The notes under the pieces: generated by a model
What the model saw: only the letters and a program-made list of their open reading frames with translations
Database searches by the model: none
Told to the model about the DNA's origin: nothing
Shown here: piece after piece, positions 11,515-21,537 of the stretch
Position numbering within the stretch: the first letter of the stretch is position 1
How the letters are laid out: each line of letters begins with the position of its first letter
Made by a program: the position numbers and the translations under genes
Source of the DNA: Chromatiales bacterium
GTDB lineage: Bacteria; Pseudomonadota; Gammaproteobacteria; JAGRGH01
Assembly: GCA_020445605.1 (NCBI GenBank)
Contig: JAGRGH010000037.1
Span: 44,354 to 108,353, forward strand
DNA length: 64,000 nucleotides
Direction: 5' to 3'

Positions 11515-14500
11515 TCAGATCGTTTCGCGCAGCGGCTGCCGACGGCGCAACAGGGCTTCGGTTTCCGGCGTGATGACCTCGGTCGTACCGAGTGCCCGGA
11601 CCTCGCCGTCGATCCGTGCCGCGACCGGCAGTCCGTCGCGCAGCAGGATGCGATTGCCGCTGCGCGCGGGCACGCGCTCGTCGGTGCCAATGAGCCCGGT
11701 CAGATTCAGCGGGTCGCAGCCGGAGATCACCAGTTTCGTATGGCCCGCGCGTTCCGTACCTGCCAGCGCCGTTGCGGCATCCGGCAGCGCAAACTGCTCG
11801 CCGGCAAGGCCCTGCACGAAGCGCCCGCCGTGGATCTGGCCGCGATCCTCCAGCCGGCGGTAGACCTCACGCAGCGTGCGCCACGACGGCGTGAGGCTTT
11901 CACGTTCCAGAAGACGCCGGCTCACGACGCCCCAGCGCCGCAGGTACACCCAGGCGATGGCCTCCAGGTCGGACGGCTCCGGCGCGGCCGCGGCGGTCGG
12001 CAGCGCGCTCCAGCGTCCGGCGTCCTCGAGTCCGAGCAGCGCCGGGCGCAGCGCACGCCAGCGCCGGCCGCGCTTGCGGTCTGCGGGCAGGGTCAGCGCG
12101 CGCAGGGCTTGGAAGCTGTCGGCCGTGATGCAGCCCAGCGTCACGAGTTCGCCGAGCGCGTCCTCAAGTTCGGCGCGCAACAGACCCGTGGCCTCGCCGA
12201 GTTCGTCGAAGAACAGCGCGCCGCTCTGCGCCAGCGCGTCGAGCACGCGCCGCGTCCGGGCCCCGGGCGCGGCTACCGGGCCGCCCGCGGCGATCGAGCG
12301 CCACGCCGCGAAGCGGCGCCGCGACAACAGTGCGATCGGCGTGGCACGGATCGGTCCGCTCCCCGCGCCGCCGCTGGCGGGCGGTGTCAGACGCGCCCAG
12401 CGCAGGCGTCCGGCGAGGCACAGCTGATCGAGCCAGGTGGAGTCGTAATCGACGATTCGCGCCGGCAGTACGTCGGACTCCCAGGCACCGGCCGCGGTTT
12501 CGAAGCCTTCGAGCTGCTCGACGACGGCGGCAAGGGCCTGCGGCCCGCGTCCCTGACTGCCGGGCGCGACGCGCTGCCATTCGAGCAGGAAGCGCAGGAA
12601 ACGCGCCGGCGCCACGGGGCGAAACCGGCTGCGGCGCTGACCGACGCTCGCGCGATGGATCCGTTGCAACAGGCGGCGTTCGCACCATTCGTCGGTGTCC
12701 GCGCCGGCGCGGAAACGGCCGCGCAGCACGCCCCCCTCGACCTCCAGCGCGATCAGCGCCGTGGCGGCCGCGTCCGCCGCAAGACCGAGCGGCGCGACGA
12801 GTTCCGCCGCGGTCACGGGGCCCAGCGCGCCGATCCGCGCGCGCAGTATCTCCACGAGGGCGGTTTCACGGTCGGCCGGGACGGGTGCGTCCGCGGGTGG
12901 TTCGATTGCGGGCTCGGGACGCGGGTCGGCGAAAAGCGGCCGGAAGGCCGGCAGCCACTCCGCCGCGATCCACAGCGTGCCGGCGGGGGGGTGCAGCGAG
13001 CACGCCCGGCGTTGTGCGCAGAGTTCGACAAACCAGGTTCGCCAGCCGCTGCGAATGCCTTCTTCTTCCGTCACGAAGGCCAGGGAGACCAGTGCGTCCT
13101 GCACCTCGTCGGCATTGCGCGCCTCGGGCCAGGCCTGCGCGCTGATCGTTGCGACGGCGTCCGGGTCGGGCTGCGCGAGCCGCGCGGCGTCCGCGCTGGT
13201 CAGACGCGGAGTCGTCACCGCACGGGTGCGGCGTTCCTCGGCCGGCGCATCATCAAGGAAGGTGTAGGGCCGCGCGTTGAGTATCGCTGCCGCCAGCGGC
13301 GAGGGCGCCGCGAGGTCGCAGGCCGTGAGCTGGATGCGCCCGGCGTGCAGGTCCGCGATCAGGCGCTCCAGTCCGTCGATGTCCATGGCATCGCTGAGTG
13401 CGTCGACGAGGCTCTGGTTGACCAGCGGATGATCGGGCACCGTGCGTGGACCGGCGATGTTCTCCTGGCAGGCGATCTGGTCGGGAAAGACCTGCGCGAT
13501 CAGGTCCTCGGCCTGCATGCGCTGGAGCTGCGGCGGCGTTTTCCTGCCGTTGCGCATGCGCAGGATCGCCAGCGCCGTGGTCGCGACCCAGCGCCAGCGG
13601 TTGATATACAGGGGCGCGGTCAGAACGGCCTGGGTGAGGGTGTCGCGTACGCTCGCCGCATTCAAATAGTGTGCGACCTCGGCGAGTGGGAAACTGTGCC
13701 GGGTCGACAGTGACAGTACGATCGTGTCGTCGTCGGCGGCGGCCTGCAGCTCGAAGTTGAACTGCCGGCAGAACCGCTTGCGCAGCGCCAGCCCCCAGCC
13801 GCGATTGATGCGTGCGCCGAACGGCGAATGGATCACGAGCTGCATGCCGCCCGATTCGTCGAAGAAGCGCTCGAAAATCACATGATGCAGCGTTGGCAGC
13901 GCACCGAGCGCCGCATGCGCGGCGGCGAGATGATCGACGATCTGGGCGGCGGCCTCCGGCGTGAGCCGGTAATGCTCGACCACCCAGGCACGCACCGCCG
14001 CCTCGCCTTCGGCGAGCCGCGCGGCGACCCCGGCGCGCAGTTCGCTCAGATGCCGGGACAGCGCGTGGCTGCGCCCCGGCGCCTCGCCGAACCAGAACGG
14101 CATGGATGGCGGGAGGCCGCCGGCGTCCTCCACGCGCAGCCGGCCGGATTCCGAGCCGAGCACCCGGTAGCTCTGGTTGCCGAGCTGGAAGATGTCGCCG
14201 GTCAGCGATTCGATGGCGAAGTCCTCGTTGACCGTGCCGACGAACAGCCCCTCGGGTTCCAGGATGACGTCGATGTCGGCCTGGTCCGGAATGGTGCCGC
14301 CGCTGGTCATCGCGGCGAGCCTTGCACCGCGCCGCGGTCGCAGCACCTGCTGTACGGCATCGCGATGCAGCCAGGCGCCGCGTACGCCGCGCTCGGTCGC
14401 GAATCCGCGTGCCAGCATCAGGACCACGGCATCGAAATCGGTCCGCGCGAGGTTTCGGTAGGGCCAGGCGACGCGCAGCCGTTCGTAGACCTCATGCTCG

Positions 14501-15846
14501 GCGAGTTCGCCACAGGCGGCGACTTCAGCGACGATCTGCTGCGCGAGCACGTCGAGCGCGCCGTTCGGAATCACCAGTTCGTCGAGATCGCCGGCACGTA
14601 CGGCGGCGAGCAGCGCCGTGCACTCGATGAGTTCGTCACGTGTGGTCGGCACCAGCCGGCCGGTCGGCAGCCCGCCGATCCAGTGACCCGAGCGCCCCAC
14701 GCGTTGCAGGAACGCATTGATGAGCCGGGGCGACCCGAGCTGGATCACAAAGTCGACATGTCCGATGTCGATGCCGAGCTCCAGCGAGGCGGTCGCGACG
14801 ATGCACTTGAGTGCGCCGGATTTCAGCCGCTGCTCTGCATTCAGGCGGTGCTCGCGCGACAGGCTGCCGTGGTGCGCGGTGACGCGATCGGCGCCGAGAC
14901 GGCCGCTCAGCGCGTGCGCGACACGCTCGGCCATGCGCCGGGTGTTGACGAACAGCACCGTCGCGCGATGCGCCTCAATCTGTTCGCAGAGCCGGTCGTA
15001 GAGCGTCTCCCAGACCTCGGTCGCCATCAGTGTTTCCAGCGGCGCCGGCGGCAGCAAGAGATCGATGTCCAGCGTCCGTCGGTGACCGTGGTCGACGATG
15101 ATGCAGTCCGGCGTGCCGTCGTCGGCGACGTTGTGTGCACCGACCAGCAGCCGCGCGACGTCCTCGATCGGGCGCTGCGTTGCCGACAGCCCGATGCGCT
15201 GGACCGGTCTGCCGGTGAGCGCATCCAGACGTGCCAGCGACAGGGTCAGATGCGCGCCGCGCTTGGTCTGTGCGACGGCGTGGATTTCGTCAACGATCAC
15301 GGTACGTACGCCGGCGAGCATCGTGCGGCCGGACGCCGAGGTCAGCAGGATGTACAGCGACTCCGGGGTCGTCACGAGAATATGCGGCGGCTGACGGCGC
15401 ATGCGTTCGCGCTCGACCTGCGGGGTGTCGCCGGTACGCACCTGGGTGCGAATCGGGCTGCCGGGCAGACCCTGTTCGAGCAGCGCGTCGGCAATGCCCG
15501 CGAGCGGACGTTCGAGATTCAGCGCGATGTCGTTCGACAGCGCCTTGAGTGGGGAGATGTACAGCACGCGCACGGCGTCCGGCAGCGGCCGCCCCAGACC
15601 TTCCTGCACCAGCGCATCGATCGCTGCGAGGAACGCGGCCAGCGTCTTGCCCGAGCCGGTCGGCGCCGCAACGAGCGTGTGGCGGCCGGCCGCAATCGCC
15701 TGCCACGCCGCGGACTGGGCGGCGGTCGGTTCGCCGAGCGCCGCGCGAAACCAGTCCGCGACCGCGGGATGGAACTGCGCCAGGGCGCTCCAGTTGGCTT
15801 CGCTGTCTGTGGCGGTCGGCTGCAAGACGCCTGCTCGCGGTCGCAT
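11515..15846 (-). CDS. lhr: Large ATP-dependent helicase Lhr
   Basis: A 1443-residue superfamily 2 helicase of the Lhr type. The Walker A motif APTGSGKT is near residue 60, the DExH box is VDEIHAV, and SATQRPIEDV and FLQRVGRSGHWIGG are motifs III and VI. The long C-terminal half holds winged-helix and beta-barrel modules seen in full-length Lhr. Lhr is a 3'-5' translocase linked to DNA repair, and in some species the C-terminal part has glycosylase activity. The ATG at 15846 (MRPRAGVLQP) is preferred; an upstream frame extension to 15924 is unsupported. It heads the minus-strand group with acnA and purB and is divergent from the efflux genes. High arginine and alanine content follows local GC. 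Confidence 0.95.
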   Translation of the reverse strand: MRPRAGVLQPTATDSEANWSALAQFHPAVADWFRAALGEPTAAQSAAWQAIAAGRHTLVAAPTGSGKTLAAFLAAIDALVQEGLGRPLPDAVRVLYISPLKALSNDIALNLERPLAGIADALLEQGLPGSPIRTQVRTGDTPQVERERMRRQPPHILVTTPESLYILLTSASGRTMLAGVRTVIVDEIHAVAQTKRGAHLTLSLARLDALTGRPVQRIGLSATQRPIEDVARLLVGAHNVADDGTPDCIIVDHGHRRTLDIDLLLPPAPLETLMATEVWETLYDRLCEQIEAHRATVLFVNTRRMAERVAHALSGRLGADRVTAHHGSLSREHRLNAEQRLKSGALKCIVATASLELGIDIGHVDFVIQLGSPRLINAFLQRVGRSGHWIGGLPTGRLVPTTRDELIECTALLAAVRAGDLDELVIPNGALDVLAQQIVAEVAACGELAEHEVYERLRVAWPYRNLARTDFDAVVLMLARGFATERGVRGAWLHRDAVQQVLRPRRGARLAAMTSGGTIPDQADIDVILEPEGLFVGTVNEDFAIESLTGDIFQLGNQSYRVLGSESGRLRVEDAGGLPPSMPFWFGEAPGRSHALSRHLSELRAGVAARLAEGEAAVRAWVVEHYRLTPEAAAQIVDHLAAAHAALGALPTLHHVIFERFFDESGGMQLVIHSPFGARINRGWGLALRKRFCRQFNFELQAAADDDTIVLSLSTRHSFPLAEVAHYLNAASVRDTLTQAVLTAPLYINRWRWVATTALAILRMRNGRKTPPQLQRMQAEDLIAQVFPDQIACQENIAGPRTVPDHPLVNQSLVDALSDAMDIDGLERLIADLHAGRIQLTACDLAAPSPLAAAILNARPYTFLDDAPAEERRTRAVTTPRLTSADAARLAQPDPDAVATISAQAWPEARNADEVQDALVSLAFVTEEEGIRSGWRTWFVELCAQRRACSLHPPAGTLWIAAEWLPAFRPLFADPRPEPAIEPPADAPVPADRETALVEILRARIGALGPVTAAELVAPLGLAADAAATALIALEVEGGVLRGRFRAGADTDEWCERRLLQRIHRASVGQRRSRFRPVAPARFLRFLLEWQRVAPGSQGRGPQALAAVVEQLEGFETAAGAWESDVLPARIVDYDSTWLDQLCLAGRLRWARLTPPASGGAGSGPIRATPIALLSRRRFAAWRSIAAGGPVAAPGARTRRVLDALAQSGALFFDELGEATGLLRAELEDALGELVTLGCITADSFQALRALTLPADRKRGRRWRALRPALLGLEDAGRWSALPTAAAAPEPSDLEAIAWVYLRRWGVVSRRLLERESLTPSWRTLREVYRRLEDRGQIHGGRFVQGLAGEQFALPDAATALAGTERAGHTKLVISGCDPLNLTGLIGTDERVPARSGNRILLRDGLPVAARIDGEVRALGTTEVITPETEALLRRRQPLRETI

Positions 15847-15995
15847 CAATGTCGTATGAATTCTAACGCCCTGATCGGCCGGCCTGTTCCGCATGGACGG
15901 AATGTCAATGGATTGACGATTCAACGCGGTATGCTATCGGGCACTTCGGCAGGCCCCGGCGGTCTACCGACACCTGGTCTGATTGGAACTCCGAG

Positions 15996-17162
15996 ATGAA
16001 TCCCGCGCGCGTCGCACTCGTTGGGCTGATATTCGGCTTTGCACAGCTCGCCGGCTGCGAAAAGGCCAAGCCCGAGGACAAAACGGTCGCCGCGGCGCCG
16101 CCACCCGAGGTGACCGTCGTGACCGCCAGGGCCGGCGCCGAGCCGCTGACCCGCGAGCCGGTCGGACGCCTGGCGGCGACACGCATTGCCCAGGTGCGTG
16201 CAAGGGTCGCCGGCGTGATCCTCGCGCGTGCCTACACTGAGGGCACCGACGTCAAGGCGGGGCAGGTGCTGTTTCGCATCGATCCCGCGCCGCTGAAGGC
16301 CGATCTGCACGCCAAGGAAGCGACACTGGCGCGCGCCGAGGCAGACGCGACTAACGCGGTGCTGACGGCCAATCGTTACCGCGAACTCGCCGGCAGGAAG
16401 CTGCTTTCCACACAGGATCTGGATACGGCGCTCGCCAACGAACGCACGACGGCCGCAGCGGTGAAAGAGGCGCAGGCGATCGTCGAAAAGGCGCAGCTGG
16501 ATCTCAGCTACGCGACCGTGACCGCGCCGATCGCCGGGCGTGTCGGGCGAGCGCTCGTGACCGAGGGCGCCCTGGTCGGCCAGGGCGAGGCGACTGAGCT
16601 GACGACCATTGAGCAGATCGATCCGATCTACGTGAACTTCAGCCTTGCGGTGGCCGATCTTCAGTCCCTGCAACTGGTTGCGACGCCGCCCGCGCGCAGC
16701 AAGGGCGGCGGCCACAGCACGCCGGTCGAGGTGATGCTGCCCGACGGTTCGCCGTATCCGCACACCGGCAGTCTGGATTATTCCGACTCGGCCGTGGATC
16801 CGGGCACAGGCGCGGTTTCACTGCGCGCCGTGGTGGCGAATCCGGATCGCAGACTGTTGCCGGGCATGTTCGTGAATCTGCGCCTGCGCGCCGGGCAGAT
16901 CGACAACGCCTTCCGCCTGCCGCAGGCGGCTGTTTTGCGCGACGCCAGTGGCGCCTATGTGCTGGTGGTCGATGAGTCGGGCAAGGTTGCGCGCCGTGAT
17001 GTGCAGACGCATTCGCTGCGGCGTTCGGACTGGATCGTGAGCGGCGCGCTCACCGACGGCGAGCAGGTCATCGTCGCGGGCTTGCAGAAGGTCAACCCGG
17101 GCGGCGAGGCAAAGGCCGTCCTGAAGGCCGCAGCGGACACGGCGTCAGCAGCGGGCCACTGA
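15996..17162 (+). CDS. RND efflux periplasmic adaptor (AcrA/MexA type lipoprotein)
   Basis: A 388-residue membrane fusion protein that links an inner-membrane RND pump to an outer-membrane channel. The N-terminus has a signal peptide ending in the lipobox LAGC (Cys at about residue 23), so it is lipid-anchored. The lipoyl halves (RVAGVILARAYTEGTDVKAG and VTAPIAGRVGRALVTEG) flank an alpha-helical hairpin at about 95-155, and beta-barrel and proximal domains follow. The pump gene starts 3 bases after this stop. No TolC/OprM-type gene and no regulator are in the cluster, so the outer channel must be supplied from elsewhere. Confidence 0.95.
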   Translation: MNPARVALVGLIFGFAQLAGCEKAKPEDKTVAAAPPPEVTVVTARAGAEPLTREPVGRLAATRIAQVRARVAGVILARAYTEGTDVKAGQVLFRIDPAPLKADLHAKEATLARAEADATNAVLTANRYRELAGRKLLSTQDLDTALANERTTAAAVKEAQAIVEKAQLDLSYATVTAPIAGRVGRALVTEGALVGQGEATELTTIEQIDPIYVNFSLAVADLQSLQLVATPPARSKGGGHSTPVEVMLPDGSPYPHTGSLDYSDSAVDPGTGAVSLRAVVANPDRRLLPGMFVNLRLRAGQIDNAFRLPQAAVLRDASGAYVLVVDESGKVARRDVQTHSLRRSDWIVSGALTDGEQVIVAGLQKVNPGGEAKAVLKAAADTASAAGH

Positions 17163-17165
17163 TCC

Positions 17166-20100
17166 ATGCCGCAGTTCTTTATAGATCGCCCGATCTTCGC
17201 CTGGGTCGTGGCGATCATGATCACGCTGGCGGGCACGGCGGCCATCTTTCGTCTGCCGGTTTCGGCCTATCCGCCGATCGCGCCGCCACAGGTCAGCGTC
17301 ACCGCGTCCTATCCGGGCGCGAGCGCCGAGGTCGTCGAGAAGACCGTTACTGCCGTGATCGAGCAGCAGCTCACCGGCGTCGACAATCTGCTGTATTTCG
17401 ATTCGGTCTCGCGTTCAAACGGCACCGCGCAGATTACGCTGACCTTTGTCAGCGGCACCAATGCGGACATTGCCGCGGTCCAGGTGCAGAACCGCCTCAG
17501 TGTTGCCCAGGCGCGCCTGCCGCAGGAGGTCGTTCAGAACGGGATCACCGTCGCGAAGGCGAACAACGACTTCCTGATGGTCATTGCTCTGAAGTCGTCG
17601 GATCCCAGTCTGGATACCTATGCGCTGAACAACCTGCTGGCCGCGCAGGTGCTCGATCCGATCCAGCGACTGCCCGGGGTCGGCGGCGCACGCCTGTTCG
17701 GTGCGGCGTATGCCATGCGGATCTGGCTGAACCCGGACAAGCTGCGCGGCTATGGGCTGGGCGCGTCGGATGTTCTCGAGGAGATTCGCAACCAGAACAT
17801 CCAGGTTGCCGCCGGCAACATCGGCGCCGAACCGGCGCCACCCGGGCAGGGCTTCACCGCGTCGGTCAGTGCGGCGACTCGGTTCACGAGTCCGGAAGAA
17901 TTTCAGAGGATCATTTTGCGCACGAATCCGGACGGCAGCACGGTGCGCCTCGAAGACGTCGCGCGCATCGCTCTCGGCGCCGAAAGCTACGGCCATGACG
18001 TGCACGTCGACGGCGAGCCGATCGCCGGCTTTGCCACGCAGCTGGCACCGGGTGCCAATGCCTTGGAGGTGGCTGCGGCAATCCGCGTGAAGATGGATCA
18101 GCTGCAGCCGTACTTCCCGCCAGGGGTGACGTGGTTTACGCCCTACGACAGCACGAAGTTCATCAGCATCTCGATCCAGGAAGTGCTGAAAACCCTGGTC
18201 GAGGCCGTGGGGCTGGTGTTTCTCGTGATCCTGCTGTTCCTGCAAAACCTTCGCGCGACGCTGATCCCCACGCTGGTTGTTCCGGTCGCACTCACCAGTG
18301 CGTTCGCCGGCATGTACCTGGCCGGTTTTTCGATCAACGTACTGAGTCTGTTCGGCCTGGTGCTGGCGATTGGTCTGGTCGTCGACGATGCGATTGTTGT
18401 TGTCGAGAACGTCGAACGCATCATGACCGAGGAAGGTCTGCCGCCGAAGGAGGCCGCGCGAAAGGCGATGGGCCAGATCACCGGCGCGGTCATCGCAATG
18501 ACGACGGTGCTGGCCGCGGTGTTCCTGCCGATGGCGCTGGTCGGCGGCAGTGTCGGGGTCATCTACCGCCAATTTTCGTTGACCATCGCGATCTCGATGG
18601 GCATCTCGGCGTTGATGGCACTGAGTTTCACGCCCGCGCTGTGCGCCACGCTCCTGAAACCGCAACACCAACGACCGAATTTGTTCTTGCGCGGATTCAA
18701 CCGTGTCTACGGCTGGACCGCGGCGGCCTACCTGCGGCGCGTGTCGAAAGCCATCCGGCATACGCCGCGCTGGATGATCACCTTCATCGCGCTGGTCGGG
18801 CTGGCGGGGTATCTGTACGCGCGCCTGCCGACCAGTTTCCTGCCGGAAGAGGACCAGGGTTACGCGCTCATGCTCGTGCAGCTGCCCCCAGGCTCGAGCA
18901 TGGAGCGCACCGGGCAGGTGCTGCGCGAGCTGGAAGGGGTGCTGCGCGAACATAAGGCGGTCGAGAAGGTACTCGACGTCGCGGGCTTCAGCTTTGTCGG
19001 GCAGGGTGAAAACGTGGGTCTCGGCTTCGTCCGCCTGAAGGACTGGTCCGAACGCACCCGGCCGGAAGACAACGTCAAGGCCTTCATCGAATGGGCGAAT
19101 GGCGCGGTGCAGCGGATCAAGGGCGCGCGGATATTTGTTGTGAATCTGCCGACGATCCGCGGGCTTGGGCGTTTCGGCGGATTTGACTTCCGGCTAGAGG
19201 ATCGTGCGGGTCTAGGACGCGAAAAGCTGCTCGAAGCAAACAATGCGCTGCTTGCGGCGGCGGGCGCCAATCCGGTGCTTGCCGGTGTGCGCCCGAACCA
19301 ACTCGAGGACGCCAGCGAACTGCGGCTCGAGGTCGATCGCGTGCAGGCGCAGTCCATGAAAATCGACCTCGCGGACATCTACGAGGCGATCCGCCTGATG
19401 CTAGCCCCGGTCTATGCCAATGACTTCAATTATCAGGGTCGCGTGCTGAAGGTGCTGGTGCAGGCCGATGCGTCCTATCGCAGTCGACCGGAAGACCTTG
19501 CACGCTATTACCTGCCGGGCGAGCGCGGAGATATAGACCACATGATCCCGCTGTCCAGTGTCGTGACCTATTCCTGGGGACTCGCGCCACCGGCGATCGA
19601 TCACTACAACGGCTACCCGGCCATTCAGATCAATGGCAGCGCCGCACCGGGTCACAGTTCCGGTGAGGCGATGGATGCCATGGCGGACATCGTGCAGACG
19701 AAGCTGCCGTCGGGTATCGGGTACGAGTGGTCCGGCCAGTCGTTTCAGGAAATCCTTTCCGGGCAGCAGGCGCCCATCCTGTTTGCGCTGTCGCTGCTCG
19801 TCGTGTTTCTCGCGCTTGCCGCGCTGTATGAAAGCTGGACGATTCCGGTTGCCGTCATGCTGGTCGTGCCGCTGGGGGTGCTCGGCGCGCTCGGGTTCAC
19901 ATGGATGCGCGATCTCGTCGATGACGTGTACTTCAAGGTCGGACTGATCGCCGTGATCGGCCTGTCGGCGAAGAACGCGATCCTGATCATCGAGTTTGCC
20001 AACACCCTGCACCGGTCCGGGCGCGATCTGCTCGATGCGACGCTGGAGGCCTGCCGCCTGCGTCTGCGCCCGATCCTGATGACCTCGATCGCGTTCATCC

Positions 20101-20327
20101 TGGGCGTGGCGCCGCTGGCGTTCTCGTCCGGCGCAGGTGCGAACAGCCGCCATGCGATCGGCACCGGCGTCATGGGCGGGATGGTCGGTGCCACGGTGCT
20201 GGGCGTGCTGTTCGTGCCGGTGTTCTTCGTCGTGGTTCGTCGGTTGTTCGGACTGCGTCCCGCCCGCGAGCAGAATCCGCCGCCAGCCGAAGCGGCGGCG
20301 CCGACAACGGCCGATCCGCCCAGGTAA
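17166..20327 (+). CDS. RND multidrug efflux permease (AcrB/MexB, HAE1 family)
   Basis: A 1053-residue trimeric inner-membrane proton/drug antiporter. The N-terminus MPQFFIDRPIFAWVVAIMI is the HAE1 hallmark. Transmembrane helix 4 has the proton-relay aspartates in LAIGLVVDDAIVVVEN, and the helix 10 lysine is in IGLSAKNAILIIEFA. Two large periplasmic loops lie at about 30-330 and 560-870. The gene is directly behind its adaptor (3-base gap), and both are likely made from one message. Substrates cannot be predicted from sequence. The C-terminal tail is short and Pro/Ala-rich. Confidence 0.96.
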   Translation: MPQFFIDRPIFAWVVAIMITLAGTAAIFRLPVSAYPPIAPPQVSVTASYPGASAEVVEKTVTAVIEQQLTGVDNLLYFDSVSRSNGTAQITLTFVSGTNADIAAVQVQNRLSVAQARLPQEVVQNGITVAKANNDFLMVIALKSSDPSLDTYALNNLLAAQVLDPIQRLPGVGGARLFGAAYAMRIWLNPDKLRGYGLGASDVLEEIRNQNIQVAAGNIGAEPAPPGQGFTASVSAATRFTSPEEFQRIILRTNPDGSTVRLEDVARIALGAESYGHDVHVDGEPIAGFATQLAPGANALEVAAAIRVKMDQLQPYFPPGVTWFTPYDSTKFISISIQEVLKTLVEAVGLVFLVILLFLQNLRATLIPTLVVPVALTSAFAGMYLAGFSINVLSLFGLVLAIGLVVDDAIVVVENVERIMTEEGLPPKEAARKAMGQITGAVIAMTTVLAAVFLPMALVGGSVGVIYRQFSLTIAISMGISALMALSFTPALCATLLKPQHQRPNLFLRGFNRVYGWTAAAYLRRVSKAIRHTPRWMITFIALVGLAGYLYARLPTSFLPEEDQGYALMLVQLPPGSSMERTGQVLRELEGVLREHKAVEKVLDVAGFSFVGQGENVGLGFVRLKDWSERTRPEDNVKAFIEWANGAVQRIKGARIFVVNLPTIRGLGRFGGFDFRLEDRAGLGREKLLEANNALLAAAGANPVLAGVRPNQLEDASELRLEVDRVQAQSMKIDLADIYEAIRLMLAPVYANDFNYQGRVLKVLVQADASYRSRPEDLARYYLPGERGDIDHMIPLSSVVTYSWGLAPPAIDHYNGYPAIQINGSAAPGHSSGEAMDAMADIVQTKLPSGIGYEWSGQSFQEILSGQQAPILFALSLLVVFLALAALYESWTIPVAVMLVVPLGVLGALGFTWMRDLVDDVYFKVGLIAVIGLSAKNAILIIEFANTLHRSGRDLLDATLEACRLRLRPILMTSIAFILGVAPLAFSSGAGANSRHAIGTGVMGGMVGATVLGVLFVPVFFVVVRRLFGLRPAREQNPPPAEAAAPTTADPPR

Positions 20328-20831
20328 GGGCCGGTTCGTCCGCATCGTTTCGGGACTGCGGATTCACGCCGGATCCGCGCAGTTCGGCCACGCCGCGCTC
20401 CGCTCGGCCACATGCCGCAGACGCTCCGGGCGGCGGATCGTCCAGGCTATCCACAGGCGGACATCCCATTCGTGCGGACGCATGGTTCAGGCTGGACGAG
20501 AGGGGGTTCTTTCCGTTGTCTGGCGCGAGTTTGGCGACGCGGGCCGGTCCTGTGGCGGGAGACTTGTCCACAGGGCGCACACACCCTTTCTACCTGCCTA
20601 TCCAACGTGAATCCACAAGATATTGTGTTCGGCGATCGGGTTCACCCCAAAATATAGTTTGAACTCCTGCTCTATCGCATCTATATTCCAATGAGCGGCT
20701 CTGGCCGTGCAGTCCTGCGTCTGCGTCACGGCTTGTTTGGCCGGGTGATTTACGGCTGCAACCGCGCCCAGACCACCCAGCCGGCCGGCCAGCGCGCCGC
20801 ATCAGACCGGTGACTGATTGAGGATGTGCCG
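20328..20831. other. 504-base gap without a gene
   Basis: I find no credible ORF here on either strand. It holds a 7-bp inverted repeat CCTGTGG (20549-20555) / CCACAGG (20568-20574), three DnaA-box-like 9-mers that each miss the consensus (near 20447, 20566 and 20610), an AT-richer patch at about 20610-20695 and an operator-like GTTCA (20640-20644) / TGAAC (20660-20664). The AT-rich patch is the likely promoter region for the gene at 20832. Confidence 0.5.
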
Positions 20832-21488
20832 ATGGACCTGAATACCCGATTCACCACGCCCGGTGGTTCCACCCGCGGTCGGCGGCGCAGTGACGCCAAG
20901 ACTGCCACACACCGCAGCCGCCGGACGACCCGGCCCGGCCGCGGCCGCGAGGTCGACCCAATGGATAAGCTTGAGGCGGAACTCATCGCCGACCTGAAGC
21001 GCGCGCGAATCGGCGATGACGAAGGCCGGCGGCTCTTTGTGATGAGCCTGCGCCTGCGTCTCGGGACGCTCAGCCCGGAAGTGCCCATGGTCGAGCCGTC
21101 CGCTGCGGCGCCGACCTACGACCCCGACCTTTACGAGGTCGGCCAACTCGCGCGTGCCCTGGGCGCACGGGTGGGCGGATTGAGCGAAGCCGCGCGCGAA
21201 GTGCTGCTTGGTCAGCTCACCGACCATGACGCGTTCGCGCGCAAATACACCGGTGAATTTCTGACCAGCTTCGATCGTCTGCTGAAGCTTGTCGAACACG
21301 CCTGCACGCAGCTCGATCCGGCGCCGGTGCAGCCCGGTTCGCCCGATCCACAGTTCATGGATGAATTCCGCAATATCGTTGCACAGACCTACCGCCAGGC
21401 CTTCGACGACGATTCCGCGGAAGGGGTCGAACAGGTTCTGGCCGTGCTCGCCCGGCGCATGAAGCTGCCGATCAGCCCCGTCGGCTGA
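20832..21488 (+). CDS. Cytoplasmic protein of unknown function
   Basis: A 218-residue protein with no signal peptide or membrane segment that I do not recognise. The first 45 residues are basic and probably disordered, rich in Arg, Thr and Gly. From residue 45 (DPMDKLEAELIADLKRARIG) the protein is mostly predicted helix, with an acidic C-terminal section (FDDDSAEGVEQVLAVLARR). The ATG at 20832 has a good Shine-Dalgarno (GAGGA, 7 bases upstream); a GTG two codons earlier is the alternative. A basic N-terminal tail plus helical body could bind nucleic acid, but that is only a thought. The next gene begins 50 bases later. Confidence 0.75.
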   Translation: MDLNTRFTTPGGSTRGRRRSDAKTATHRSRRTTRPGRGREVDPMDKLEAELIADLKRARIGDDEGRRLFVMSLRLRLGTLSPEVPMVEPSAAAPTYDPDLYEVGQLARALGARVGGLSEAAREVLLGQLTDHDAFARKYTGEFLTSFDRLLKLVEHACTQLDPAPVQPGSPDPQFMDEFRNIVAQTYRQAFDDDSAEGVEQVLAVLARRMKLPISPVG

Positions 21489-21537
21489 ACAGGGCGGCGG
21501 CGCGGGTTCCGGGGCGCCCGGGATCTCGCCCTCGACC

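Noticed and set aside
11482..15999. Two long plus-strand open frames opposite lhr (743 and 723 codons)
   Set aside because: Low-complexity translations antisense to a helicase with all its motifs; no ribosome site or family pattern.
20440..20620. Replication origin suggested by three DnaA-box-like 9-mers
   Set aside because: Each box misses the TTATCCACA consensus by one or two bases, spacing is irregular, and no dnaA, dnaN or gidA is near.
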